A stretch of DNA of 64,000 nt from Bacteroidota bacterium (GCA_030706685.1 JAUZOA010000016.1:1-64000); one strand, 5' to 3'. Positions 34,542 to 43,405 are shown, counted from the stretch's first letter. Notes: a model not told the origin generated them from the letters alone. Numbers and translations are program-made.

Positions 34542-35320
34542 ATCCAGGTATGATCAGCCAGCAGCCTGACAGCAGCAACAAATTTCCTGAAAGGGCCGGC
34601 GGCTCCCCATTCTTTGGGGGATACCAATGAAAGCAGGTGATCGCCATCTTTTTTTTCATATAAATAATAAGTCTGGCCGATATTGGGTTTGAACGAAAGC
34701 TTTGCATTATAGATCATCAGTGAAAGATCCTTTCTTTTTTGGATCTCCTGGGCCTGCAAAGCCAGGAGCTCGATCTGCTTCCTGATCTGGTTGAGCTGCA
34801 TATTGGTTTGTTCTTCCATAGCAATAAGCGCCTTATGCTTTATCATTCCCTCCTCGTTGGGCTTAATAAGAGCGCCGGATACAGAAGCGGAGTAGGGAAG
34901 CACACTGAGCTGCTTATGGAAGATCTCCGTATTCGTGTAAGCAACGCCGTCATCTTTGACTCCCTGCTGCGTAATCTTTAGATAACCATTCGGCATGATC
35001 TCGTGTACGATATGCAGTATTGCTTCCCCTTTTTTATAAAAGTGAATCTCAAAACTGATGCTGTCAATAAATATCGTCTGGGCATGATCCGCCAATGCAT
35101 GATCCTCAAAAGGGTTCAATCCCCCGTCTGCCATGATCCTGTACTGAGCTGCGAAAGCCTGGTTCTCCAGTGTGACCCAGTTATGAGATATGGCCAGTTC
35201 TTTTTTCTGTTCCCGGGATTCGATTTTATAGATACCACTTTTTGGTCTTTCGCCATATTCATAGGTGCTTTTTTCAGGAAACAATTGCCAGGATGCCAGA
35301 AAATTATATGCCTGTATCAT
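34532..35320 (-). CDS. DUF2452 (C1orf50-like) domain protein
   Basis: This 262-residue cytosolic protein has no leader or membrane span. Its C-terminal half matches what I recall of DUF2452, the family of human C1orf50: a coiled segment (QLNQIRKQIELLALQAQEIQKRKDLSLMIYNA), then FKPNIGQTYYLYEKKDG, LSLVSPKEWG and a final ADHTWMEL. The N-terminal half (SWQLFPEKSTYEYGERPKSGIYKI, HNWVTLENQAFAAQYRI) is an additional domain of lipocalin-like strand pattern that I cannot name. Function is unknown in all kingdoms. Confidence 0.72.
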   Translation of the reverse strand: MIQAYNFLASWQLFPEKSTYEYGERPKSGIYKIESREQKKELAISHNWVTLENQAFAAQYRIMADGGLNPFEDHALADHAQTIFIDSISFEIHFYKKGEAILHIVHEIMPNGYLKITQQGVKDDGVAYTNTEIFHKQLSVLPYSASVSGALIKPNEEGMIKHKALIAMEEQTNMQLNQIRKQIELLALQAQEIQKRKDLSLMIYNAKLSFKPNIGQTYYLYEKKDGDHLLSLVSPKEWGAAGPFRKFVAAVRLLADHTWMEL

Positions 35321-35333
35321 TGGGAAAGTCTGA

Positions 35334-35369
35334 AGTTAGAAGTCCGAAAATCAAACGGGTGCAAAGGTT
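35334..35369. promoter_or_regulatory. Heptads and -7 box upstream of the DUF2452 gene
   Basis: Units AAGTCTG, AAGTTAG, AAGTCCG and AAAATCA (35334-35361) resemble the heptads inside the ABC ATPase linker. Next to them the minus strand reads AACCTTTG at 35369-35362, close to TAnnTTTG, a possible promoter for the minus-strand gene. Confidence 0.4.
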
Positions 35370-35459
35370 TCAATTTCCGCTCAAATAAAAAAATGAATCC
35401 GGCCGATTATTCTGCAGCGAAGTGAAAGGAAGAAGTAACTTAGCTGTGAAACTTTTATT

Positions 35460-35999
35460 ATGCGATCATTTGGTTTATGGGTTTTAATTTTCTTGCAGGT
35501 TATCACAAAGCTGGAAGCGCAGGCTCCACCTTCTTCAGCCAATGATATACTGAAAGAGGCCTGTCAGCAGGCGGCCAGGGAAAAGAAAAAAGTATTTATT
35601 CTTTTTCATGCCTCCTGGTGCGGCTGGTGCCATAAAATGGATACCTCGATGAATGACCCAAAAGTTAAAAATTTTTTTACCGATAACTATGTGATCAGGC
35701 ACCTTGTAGTATATGAATCGAAGGCTAAAAAACAGCTGGAAAACCCGGGAGCCCTCGAGCTGCTTAAAAAATATAAAGGCGATGACCAGGGAATACCTTA
35801 CTGGTTCATTTTTGATAAAGATGGTAAAATGCTCGCTGATTCAAAAATGCGTCATGGCGATGCCGGCGAAAATACCGGTTGTCCTGCCAGCGAGCCGGAG
35901 GTGACCTATTTTATCAGCGTATTGAAACAAACTTCCCCGCTGAATGATCAACAGCTAAAGATTATCTTCAATCGCTTCCGGGAAAATGATGTCAAATGA
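35460..35999 (+). CDS. Secreted thioredoxin-fold protein with CGWC
   Basis: This 179-residue protein has a signal peptide (cleavage near LEA-QA). A thioredoxin_7-like fold carries the redox pair C54-G-W-C57 in ILFHASWCGWCHKMD. Further segments are VIRHLVVYES and the cis-proline loop GIPYWFIFDKDG. It probably reduces or shuffles disulfides in the periplasm, or acts as a chaperone like other single-domain CxxC proteins of Bacteroidota. A possible -7 box (TAACTTAG) precedes it by about 25 bases. The gene converges on the acid-phosphatase locus. Confidence 0.85.
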   Translation: MRSFGLWVLIFLQVITKLEAQAPPSSANDILKEACQQAAREKKKVFILFHASWCGWCHKMDTSMNDPKVKNFFTDNYVIRHLVVYESKAKKQLENPGALELLKKYKGDDQGIPYWFIFDKDGKMLADSKMRHGDAGENTGCPASEPEVTYFISVLKQTSPLNDQQLKIIFNRFRENDVK

Positions 36000-36008
36000 A
36001 AACGTTCA

Positions 36009-36820
36009 TTAATAGGTCTTCAGGTTACTTTTAATGGCCGAATCTTTTTGTGAAGGAGTAAGATTAAAGTTATTGCCATAAATGGCTTCTTCCCAGCCGC
36101 CATAATTAGCATTGGAAAGAACAATGAATTTTTTGCCAAATTCTGTACCCAGCTGCTGAACACTGGCTGTGCGTTCTTCTGTAGTTTTCCGCTGATCAAA
36201 TAAAGAACTAAAATCGGCAAGATTGTCGCCAGGAAATAATAGGATCTCATAGCTGGCAGCTATTTGTTGCCTTCCTGGCTCTTTGCTGGAAATATCCTTT
36301 CTCAGGATTAAATGCTGCTCATCAGTGAATGGGAAATGATAAAGCTGCAAGTTTTGCAAGGTCCCCTGTTTTTCCGCCTCTTCCCGGTTGGTAATATAAA
36401 ATACCTCTACTTTGACTTTGCTGGAGGCAGCATAGTTAAAAAAGGAAAGTGCGCCTGTTAGCGTATCTGCAATTCCCAGGGAGGCCCATGCAGTCCGGGA
36501 TGCCGCATCATAATCCTTACCCTGTAATGCCCGGTGAACAGAATAAGGGCTATTGTCCAAAAAAGTTTCATCAATGTCTGTGATAATAGCTTTTGGCTTG
36601 GAGGAAGGTTGTTTTAATGCCTCATCCAGCCTGAGCCGGGCAATATTGTATGCCTGGAGACATAACGCTTTATATTCAGCGCCTTTTGCTGGTACAGGGA
36701 AGACCATAATTTACCGTCTGCAACCAGGCTAGTTCCGGGCGCAGGGGCAGCCATTTTTTTAGTGGCGGTGCAAGCTATCAATAAGGAGACGGAAGACAGG
36801 ATAAAATACAATCGTTTCAT
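36009..36820 (-). pseudogene. Class C-type (e(P4)-like) acid phosphatase lipoprotein, frameshifted
   Basis: Two overlapping frames make up one gene. The upstream frame (36820 down) gives a lipoprotein leader MKRLYFILSSVSLLIACTAT with lipobox LIAC and then DGKLWSSLYQQ. The second frame continues KGAEYKALCLQAYNIARLRLDEAL and holds the HAD motif TDIDETFLDNSPY, then a WASLGIADTLTG segment and FYITNREE, up to the stop at 36009. The switch occurs at the run TTTT at 36684-36687 (AAAA on the coding strand): one extra A restores QQKGAEYK. Such lipoproteins release phosphate from nucleotides at the outer membrane. Either the gene is inactivated, the run slips during expression, or the base is a sequencing error. 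Confidence 0.85.
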
Positions 36821-36879
36821 ACAACAGGCGTTTATGCCTGCAATATAAAGCCAGTTCAGGGAGAGTTCAAACTGGAAGA

Positions 36880-37152
36880 TCAGTTTCTTTGCAGTTCATC
36901 TTCAATGGATTCATGCATCTTATCTTCATTTTCCTCTATCCATCTGGGGAGTATCTGTGGCACTATGGACCAGTGGTTATTATCTTTTTTTTGCATCCGG
37001 TAAAGGATGCGATTACCACGGTCGTCCACAGTATCTACTGTAAACGTTTCCTGTTCTACTCCATTTAGTTTTCTGAAATTAAATTCGCGAAGACGGCCAC
37101 CTGCTTTAATGAGGCGGGTAAAATGGATGACTTTACTGAAATTTATTTGCAT
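36880..37152 (-). CDS. Small conserved protein, paralogue of 38397-38666
   Basis: This 90-residue soluble protein belongs to no named family that I recognise. It shares its core with the protein at 38397-38666: FTRLIKAGGRLREFNFRKLNG, then NRILYRMQKKDNNHWSIVPQILPRWIEENEDKMHESIEDEL. Two copies 1.2 kb apart in the same orientation show that it is a genuine gene. The acidic, helical C-terminus suggests a protein-binding role, but no function is proposed. Confidence 0.75.
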   Translation of the reverse strand: MQINFSKVIHFTRLIKAGGRLREFNFRKLNGVEQETFTVDTVDDRGNRILYRMQKKDNNHWSIVPQILPRWIEENEDKMHESIEDELQRN

Positions 37153-37810
37153 AGGTGCAGAGTTGAAAGTTTTTTATAACAATATTTATGCTAAGCTCTT
37201 TTTATAAAAAGAAAAAGTTGTTCACAGGACTATGATGATTGAAACGATTTGATACTATTATTTATTGAAAAGTTATTGTAGCAAAATTGAAATTCCTTTT
37301 AAGAAATGGCAGGCGCTGGTGAAATCTATTACTTTGACTATCCGGGCATAACTGTTTGTTTCGGGGGCTGGCTGCTGATTTATATGGGGTGCAAAGATTC
37401 AAATAATCAATTTGTTATGTGCCGGGGCCTAAAAGTAATCCGGCATTACAGGACTCTGTCGCTTTATGTTTAAGTTGGAAAAAGCCTTGTTGAACCGGGC
37501 AGCATGATTTATGATATCTGTTGCTGATAAATTAACTTATTATATAGCAATTTCTCTGCAGGCCACTCATGATCTGCCCACGGTTAGCTTACTCTCACCG
37601 GGGATTCAGCCGGGTCTTAACCGGGATTCACCCATACACGTTACTTAGAGAATGAGCTTTAAGTGCGGATGAGTCCCCGGCTGAGACCCGGACAAGGTAT
37701 GAGTAAGCGTGGGGAATGAGTTATAATTCATCCCGGCTATTTTTCCCGATTTTTCTATTTAACAAGTCATATTTCCCTGTAAATGCTATTTTTATATCTC
37801 AATATCTAAT
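37153..37810. other. 658-bp non-coding region
   Basis: No credible gene was found. The centre (37565-37715) carries the quasi-palindromic array described separately. The rest is AT-rich and unremarkable apart from a CAAAGATT on the plus strand at about 37392. Confidence 0.5.
37565..37715. repeat. Quasi-palindromic CCGGG array, 11-12-bp spacing
   Basis: The left arm has CCGGGGATTCAG, CCGGGTCTTAA and CCGGGATTCA at 11-12-bp spacing after CTTACTC. The right arm has GAGTCCCCGGCTGAGACCCGG followed by GAGTAAG. The arms are diverged reverse complements (CTTACTC/GAGTAAG outside, CCGGG-rich blocks inside). The layout is that of the 181-420 and 51805-51903 arrays with a different unit. Confidence 0.65.
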
Positions 37811-38305
37811 ATGAAATTGATTCCTTCTATTGTCATTCTTCTTTTCCCGGCGTGGCTGCAAGCCCAGGATTGTAATCTGAAAAAGACCACGGACCCTTAT
37901 ACAAAGGAAGTAAGACTTTCTACTGGCCTGATTCCCTTTAAAGGGGCATCTTTATCTATAGAAGCGGATAGTAAGGAAATAGATTTTTTCTTTTCTATGG
38001 ATGCGAAGGAAAAATGCTTCAATGATGCTTCTACCCTGGGTATATTATATGAAGGCACTAAGGCGAAAGCAAGCTTCCGAAATGGCGGGCCGATGAATTG
38101 CGACGGATTCTTTCATATAATCTTCAAGAACGGGGAACTTACCCCCACTCTTTTGCAAAGGCTGACCACGCAAAAAATTGTAAGCCTGGTATTCACCGAC
38201 AGCAATAAAGCTCTTACTACTCTCACACTTTCCCCGGAGGAACAGCAAAAGATGATCACTTCAGGTACCTGTCTTGTCAGGGATGCAAAGACATTGTTAA
38301 AGTAA
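37811..38305 (+). CDS. Secreted protein of unknown function
   Basis: This 164-residue protein has a signal peptide (MKLIPSIVILLFPAWLQAQ). The mature protein contains four Cys (DCNL, EKCFND, MNCDGFF, TCLVRD), so one or two disulfides in the periplasm are likely. The layout KEVRLSTGLIPFKGASLSIEADSKEIDFFFSM, FFHIIFKNGE and KIVSLVFTDSNK suggests a single beta-rich domain. No family was recognised. It is alone between two repeat-bearing gaps. Confidence 0.7.
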   Translation: MKLIPSIVILLFPAWLQAQDCNLKKTTDPYTKEVRLSTGLIPFKGASLSIEADSKEIDFFFSMDAKEKCFNDASTLGILYEGTKAKASFRNGGPMNCDGFFHIIFKNGELTPTLLQRLTTQKIVSLVFTDSNKALTTLTLSPEEQQKMITSGTCLVRDAKTLLK

Positions 38306-38396
38306 TAAAATGCCGTTGCGATCTATCGGGGATCAGGTCAAATCGCAAAATGGTGATACAGTCTGTATTAATTCTTAAAGTAAAGTGAGGCCTTTA

Positions 38397-38666
38397 TCAG
38401 GAAGCATTTTTTAATTCTTCTTCGATCAGTTGATCGAATACATGCTCATTGCTGATCACCCACTCCGGAAGCGGCGTTTGCACAATTTTCCATGCAGTCT
38501 CTTTTCGCTGCATTTTAAAAGCGATCCTGTTATTTCTCAGGTCGCATACATCAACAGAAAAAAGTACGCCTCCCTGGGGATCGCTGTATTTTCTGAAATT
38601 GAATTCTCTCAGAGTCCCATTAGCTTTTACCAGCCGGGAGAATTGAATATTTTTTGTAAACAGCAT
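38397..38666 (-). CDS. Small conserved protein, paralogue of 36880-37152
   Basis: The protein has about 89 residues from ATG 38666 (MLFTKNIQFSRLVKANG). An ATG at 38708 would add 14 residues with no counterpart in the paralogue. Core blocks are LREFNFRKYSDPQGG, NRIAFKMQRKETAWKIVQTPLPEWVISNE and FDQLIEEEL, aligned with the protein at 36880-37152. The family is unnamed, with function unknown. Confidence 0.75.
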   Translation of the reverse strand: MLFTKNIQFSRLVKANGTLREFNFRKYSDPQGGVLFSVDVCDLRNNRIAFKMQRKETAWKIVQTPLPEWVISNEHVFDQLIEEELKNAS

Positions 38667-38859
38667 GGCCATAAATTTTCTTGAAACAGTACTAATTGAA
38701 TATTTCATACTGCAATAATCGTACTACGTTTTTCAAGTGACGGGATTCTATCACAAGTTACATTCAACAGCGAAAATGAAAGACAATAGTTATTCACTTT
38801 TAACCCGGATTTATCAACCTTCGGCGGGAAGAAAGCAAAAATTAACGGTATGATAAAAT

Positions 38860-39348
38860 TTAATGACTATTTCCGCTTATATAACCCCGGAAAGATATGG
38901 GTTGCCGGTCCCTGCTATTTACGGTAAGATCTGCTGTACCGTCTTCAAAAACAGTAAGGGATAAATTTTCCACATCATTGGCATCCGAAGGTTTAATGGT
39001 AATCTGCCATCTTTTCTTTTTATCCTGCAAAACCGTGTAATCATGTTTTAGTGATGTAAAACTGATGCCTCCCCCGGCCAGGTTGGATGGGGGTGCATAG
39101 GCTCTGCCAAAATAAGGCAGGTCCGCAATAATGGTATCATTAAACACTTTGAGTGTATATCCTGTATTTAATTGCCTTGTTCGCCCTCCTGTCGGGGAAA
39201 CTGTCTGCGCTTTAAAAATATAATGACGCGACCCGATAATGTCTTTAATGGGTATCGTTTGGTCCTTCTGGGCAAATAAGCTGGCAGTACCGCTTATTAA
39301 AACAACCATACAGCTTATTCTCTGTAAAAGAATTTGTACAGTTTTCAT
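38860..39348 (-). CDS. DUF4251 secreted protein
   Basis: This 162-residue protein has a signal peptide (cleavage near LFA-QK). The DUF4251 pattern is seen in SRHYIFKAQTVSPTGGRTRQL, YTLKVFNDTIIADLPYFGRAY, SFTSLKHDYTVLQDKKKRWQITIKP and LSLTVFEDGTADLTVNSRDRQPISFRGYI. It is a Bacteroidota-specific periplasmic beta domain of unknown role. It is monocistronic. Confidence 0.85.
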   Translation of the reverse strand: MKTVQILLQRISCMVVLISGTASLFAQKDQTIPIKDIIGSRHYIFKAQTVSPTGGRTRQLNTGYTLKVFNDTIIADLPYFGRAYAPPSNLAGGGISFTSLKHDYTVLQDKKKRWQITIKPSDANDVENLSLTVFEDGTADLTVNSRDRQPISFRGYISGNSH

Positions 39349-39525
39349 TGTATTTGATTTATCGAACCCGGTTCAAGAAGCGGGCCAGTACTTTTATACA
39401 AGGATCGTTACCGGCAGATTGTCAGAAAGAAGATTTTCCGGGAATGAATAGAGATCGTTTTTTAAAGCAGCCCGGGAGGTAAAGGTTATCACTAAAAGTT
39501 TTATAGTAAGTGCTTATAGGATCTG

Positions 39526-40389
39526 CTAAAAATTATTCTCGCTGCCAAATTTCCCGGTATTATAATCATCATAAGCCTGCCTGATTTCGTCACGTGTATT
39601 CATTACAAAGGGGCCGTAGGCGAAAAAAGGCTCGTGAAAAGGGGTAGCATGCCCAAAAAGAATGATGGCATCGGTCAGGGCGGTGATTTCAACAGATTCG
39701 TCATCATGAGCAAATACAGCAAGATCATGTTGCTGTATTTCTTTTCCATTTACAGACAATGTTCCTTTAACCACATAAAACAGGATATTTTTTTCTTTGG
39801 GAATAAAAAAGCCTGTCTTGCCCCCTTCTTTAAAATCAATCCTGGCGAGATGAATATCCGTAAGCGCCTGTAATGGGGCCTGGGCTCCTTTCCAGTCACC
39901 AAAAATTATATAGGCTATTGCTTTATTTCCATCCAGCCATACCCAGGGAATATCCTTTTGTTGCAGGCCCCGGTAAGACGGATCCGTCATTTTATATTTT
40001 GACGGGAGGTTTATCCACAGTTGCAATATTTCCAGCGGCCCGCCATTGCTTTTGAATTCATCGGAAGATATTTCTGCATGTATCAGTCCCTTACCGGCTA
40101 CCATCCATTGCACACCGCCAGTATGAATGATGCTCTCATGGCCGCTGCTGTCTTTATGCACCAGGTCGCCTTCCAATATGAATGTTACCGTTTCAAATCC
40201 CCGATGCGGGTGAGGTCCAAAAGGCAGGCCATTATTCTTGGGTAGATATTCCTGGTGGCCATGATGATTTAAAAAAATAAAAGGATCAATAGCATTCATC
40301 GGGAGAGAGGCCGATGGCATAGCACGATAAGTAATGAGATCGGCAATAGGTTCATATACCGCTTTGTGAATCGCTTTAATGGTTCGCAT
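39526..40389 (-). CDS. Pirin family protein
   Basis: This 287-residue bicupin has the metal-binding motif FGPHPHRGFETVTF (H60, H62), then GGVQWMVAGKGLIHAE with further His/Glu ligands, and a second cupin ending in AVFAHDDESVEITAL. Several bacterial pirins oxidise quercetin or modulate metabolic enzymes, but specific activity cannot be told. The C-terminal PFVMNTRDEIRQAYDDYNTGKFG is standard for the family. Confidence 0.93.
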   Translation of the reverse strand: MRTIKAIHKAVYEPIADLITYRAMPSASLPMNAIDPFIFLNHHGHQEYLPKNNGLPFGPHPHRGFETVTFILEGDLVHKDSSGHESIIHTGGVQWMVAGKGLIHAEISSDEFKSNGGPLEILQLWINLPSKYKMTDPSYRGLQQKDIPWVWLDGNKAIAYIIFGDWKGAQAPLQALTDIHLARIDFKEGGKTGFFIPKEKNILFYVVKGTLSVNGKEIQQHDLAVFAHDDESVEITALTDAIILFGHATPFHEPFFAYGPFVMNTRDEIRQAYDDYNTGKFGSENNF

Positions 40390-40567
40390 ACCCGGTGGAT
40401 TGATTCTTCAATAAATTAAATAGTAAAATGGCTAACAGGCAATAAAACGCAAAATAATAGGAAAAAAAGTAAAACTGTATACCTGTAAAAAAATAGCAGC
40501 AATACTATGATTTTTTAAAAAAGTTCTTTCAATACTATTTCTGCTTTCCTGGTAGTTTTTCGTCCGG

Positions 40568-40619
40568 TACCAGACGGCGAGACCCGGCGATATGAAAATA
40601 TTGCCGGGTCACCCTGGTA
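40568..40619. other. Long GAAA-capped hairpin
   Basis: A 13-bp stem (40581-40593 with 40598-40610, one G-T pair) is closed by the tetraloop GAAA. An outer pair TACCAG (40568-40573) and CTGGTA (40614-40619) extends it. It lies beyond the 3' end of the transglycosylase gene. There is no U-run, so it may protect the mRNA end rather than terminate. Confidence 0.6.
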
Positions 40620-40639
40620 TTTGATCTTACATGAACTTT

Positions 40640-41566
40640 TTAGTTCTCATTCGTTGATTTTGATTCACCAGCACCCGCTGCTTTTACTATCACTGTTTCG
40701 GTGCCTGCAATAGCAGGAGTAGTGTTCACCACTGTATCTTTTTCTTTCAAGGCTGTATTTTGCTTTGCTACATAATCTTCCATTAATTTCCTGAACGAGA
40801 TCACTTCTGCCCGGGTCAGGGTCGTAACGCTGCCTTTCCCTTCAAAATAGTAATGAGTGCTGATAAATTTTTTTACATGTCCCCTTGTTTCGGCGGGCAG
40901 GTAATTCTGCAATTTCCAGAAGTCGCGGCTACCTGATTTTTTCATGGCATCAAAAACTTTACCGGGGCCACCGTTATAGGCCGCAATTACAAGAAGCCAG
41001 TCGTCAAATATCCTGTATAAATCGCGGATATATTTTGCTGCCGCTACTGTGCTTTTATAAAAATGGAGACGTTCATCATATTTAGATGTGATCTTTAAAG
41101 AAAGATCCCGGGCGGTTTCGGGCATCAATTGCCAGGCGCCCCTTGCGCCTACATGAGACCTGGCTTTTGTATTTAATTCCGACTCTATTACTGCCAGGTA
41201 TTTTAATTCAACGGGTAAACCATATTTTCTGAATACAGCATCCGTGATCTTAAAATACTTCGAACTTTTTAGCTCGATCTCCTGCAGCAATTCTGTGTTC
41301 CTGGTAATGTAGTCACTGACATAGATAGCTGCTTGCTTATTCAAGCTGATCGCAGGAGCATTGAGCCTGTCTGACTCTGAAGCTCCATTCAGTTTAAGAA
41401 GCAGGGTGTCGAAATTGAGTTGCTGAACCGTGGTGTCGCCTGTTGCCCGCCGGGAAGTATCACCCAGGCGGCTGGTAGCGGCCATACTTACAAGTGCGAT
41501 GAGGAGAAGTAAACCATTTACAACAAAGCCTTTTTTTGCCAATTTTCGCGTAAACATCGTTTTCAT
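40640..41566 (-). CDS. Lytic murein transglycosylase (SLT domain, MltD-like)
   Basis: This 308-residue protein has an N-terminal hydrophobic leader or anchor (about residues 13-30). The SLT domain spans residues about 105-240. The catalytic Glu is E128 in YLAVIESELNTKA, followed by GARGAWQLMPETA and VIAAYNGGPGKV, the usual soluble-lytic-transglycosylase motifs. It cleaves the glycan backbone of peptidoglycan with 1,6-anhydro product formation. No LysM repeats follow, unlike MltD. The C-terminal tail is Thr/Ala-rich and disordered. Confidence 0.92.
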   Translation of the reverse strand: MKTMFTRKLAKKGFVVNGLLLLIALVSMAATSRLGDTSRRATGDTTVQQLNFDTLLLKLNGASESDRLNAPAISLNKQAAIYVSDYITRNTELLQEIELKSSKYFKITDAVFRKYGLPVELKYLAVIESELNTKARSHVGARGAWQLMPETARDLSLKITSKYDERLHFYKSTVAAAKYIRDLYRIFDDWLLVIAAYNGGPGKVFDAMKKSGSRDFWKLQNYLPAETRGHVKKFISTHYYFEGKGSVTTLTRAEVISFRKLMEDYVAKQNTALKEKDTVVNTTPAIAGTETVIVKAAGAGESKSTNEN

Positions 41567-42162
41567 ATATTAGGTACAAATAAAGCCGACCCTCAGGGTA
41601 TGGATTCTCAGATTCATCATAGTGGACCAGTGTAATATCTGCCGGGGGTACGGACGTTCGGGCTTTTCTACTGTCCGGAGATTTTCACTGTCACTAGAGC
41701 AAAAATACGCTGAAAATCCCGCTCCTCATAGCTTTCAGCCCGCGGGATTCTACGATGCGGATGTAGATATGTGGTAACCATGATGCTACAGTCCAAATAA
41801 TTTTACTGAAAATTAGTCATGGTTATTTGGCAGTTATAACTGTTTTTATAGTAAAAGCAACATTCTTTGCTGAAGCTCAGAACAGTATAAATACTCCGTT
41901 CTTATACTATGCTTGTTTTGCGCAGGGAAGCGCCAATGCGAATATTTATAAGGAGAACATGAATAAAGGATACAAAAGCCCGGTTTTTTACAGGTAATAA
42001 CCCGCTATTTTGTAGCTATGCTACTACTTCAAAACAATAGAAAACATTATTCTTTCGTTTGGAATATTTAGTTTACTTCGGGTATTGAACTATTTAATGG
42101 AAACAAACCAGTTTAACAGTCAATGAAGCAATTTTAAAAAGCATCGCCTAAATCCACCACCT
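41567..42162. other. 596-bp intergenic region with a 12-codon ORF
   Basis: An inverted pair AATCCCGC (41715-41722) and GCGGGATT (41742-41749) is present; the same 8-mers form the hairpin at 62158-62177. At 41959-41997 a 12-codon frame starting MNKGYKSP is preceded by a strong Shine-Dalgarno-like AAGGAG, which is rare in this window. No other gene was seen. It may be the 5' region of the gene at 42163. Confidence 0.35.
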
Positions 42163-42615
42163 ATGAGAGAGCAATTTCAAACGAGTTTTGTCGACCCTGC
42201 CCTCCGCGGCACATCGCTTCAGTCACTCATCAATCATTTATTGCGCCATTCACTCAGCGACCTGCTTCGCCAGAGTGACAGTTCTGTTATGAATGAGATT
42301 CCCGCCAATCTCAACCTTGCTATTGATGAAAATAAGGTGACACCTGTAATAAAAGAACTGCTTACTACCGTATTAAATAATGCCCGCAAGGGACGTATTC
42401 ATATACGCGCCGACAGGTTCAGGGATATTATCATCCTGGAGATAGAGGACCAGAGTAATTACAATGGTTATGCCCTGGAATACAGCGTCCGGTCCATTGA
42501 ACCACTGGCCAGGATGGTCGGAGGCTATATCAGTATCAAAGGGAAACAACAATTGGATACTACTATCTCCTTCAGTTTCCCCAACCAGGAGACAGGATTA
42601 AGTTATGATTGCTGA
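42163..42615 (+). CDS. HATPase-like domain protein without kinase core
   Basis: This 150-residue protein resembles the ATP-binding half of histidine kinases: INLAIDENKVTPVIKELLTTVLNNAR corresponds to the N-box (NEL..NA..), IIILEIEDQS to the G1 strand, and YSVRSIEPLARMVGGYISIKG to the lid/G2 region. The Asp-x-Gly-x-Gly boxes are degenerate and there is no HisKA or receiver. It may bind a partner protein rather than ATP, or be a kinase remnant. No second gene of a pathway is close. Confidence 0.65.
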   Translation: MREQFQTSFVDPALRGTSLQSLINHLLRHSLSDLLRQSDSSVMNEIPANLNLAIDENKVTPVIKELLTTVLNNARKGRIHIRADRFRDIIILEIEDQSNYNGYALEYSVRSIEPLARMVGGYISIKGKQQLDTTISFSFPNQETGLSYDC

Positions 42616-42807
42616 TAAGTAATTTTCTTTACTGGCAATAGGCTATATGATCTCAGTGCCTTAATAAATTCAGCGGGTTTTCCCGGTCGCCGGGGGTAGA
42701 ATCATTCTACAGGCTCTTCGCGCATAATTCACCTTCTCAAATTTTTATCAAAATATCTTTACAGGCTCACCTTCATGTTTTTTTCGATAACCAGTTATTA
42801 GAAACAA

Positions 42808-42831
42808 GAACCCGCTTGTTAAAACGGGTTC
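42808..42831 (-). terminator. Terminator of the ABM monooxygenase gene
   Basis: GAACCCG (42808-42814) pairs with CGGGTTC (42825-42831) around ten bases. The minus-strand continuation is TTGTTTC, a weak U-tract. It lies 26 bases after the stop at 42857. Confidence 0.6.
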
Positions 42832-42856
42832 TCATACATTAATGTCAGGTTGAACT

Positions 42857-43171
42857 TTAATGGTTCACCATCTCCGGCATTTTAGCTGCCAGTATGTCAA
42901 CTTTTTCAATAGTCGGATTAGCAGAGAAAAGATCCGGCGCTTTTGCCATCAGCTTTTTGGCTACTTCACCGGCGAGGTGAGCCTGCCTGCCTTTTTCGTC
43001 AGGGAAAGTATCAAAGATGCCGAATGTGGAAGGTCCAAGACGAAGAGCATACCAGCTAATAGTATTCTGCTCGTTTTCAACAATTGATAAGGAACTTTTC
43101 AGAAATTTTTCTACTTCGGCTTCCTTACCTTTTTTGGCTTCCAGCCTTACCAGCAATGCTAAATTGGTCAT
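42857..43171 (-). CDS. Antibiotic-biosynthesis-monooxygenase (ABM) domain protein
   Basis: This 104-residue single ABM domain begins with the beta-strand LALLVRLEAKKGKEAEVEKFLKSSL. It continues ISWYALRLGPSTFGIFDTFPDEKGRQAHLAGEVAKKLMAKAPDLF, the ferredoxin-like dimeric barrel of YgiN-type quinol monooxygenases. The actual substrate is unknown. It has its own terminator at 42808-42831. Confidence 0.88.
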   Translation of the reverse strand: MTNLALLVRLEAKKGKEAEVEKFLKSSLSIVENEQNTISWYALRLGPSTFGIFDTFPDEKGRQAHLAGEVAKKLMAKAPDLFSANPTIEKVDILAAKMPEMVNH

Positions 43172-43405
43172 ACTAACCTCCTTGTTTTTTAATGAATGAA
43201 ATAAAGAAAGCGAGATAATGATCGCACAACAATCGAACCACAGCGCTGAAAAGAAGTGAATTATTTATGAACAGGACATTAAGCGCTGGTTAAATACTAT
43301 TATCTCTGGGGGATGATCGAAGTAGCTTTGAATTTTCTTTCCTGTTGGCAATAGGTCAGTTTATTTTTGTCGCTAAAGACTATAAGTTTGAAATGGAACC
43401 AAATA

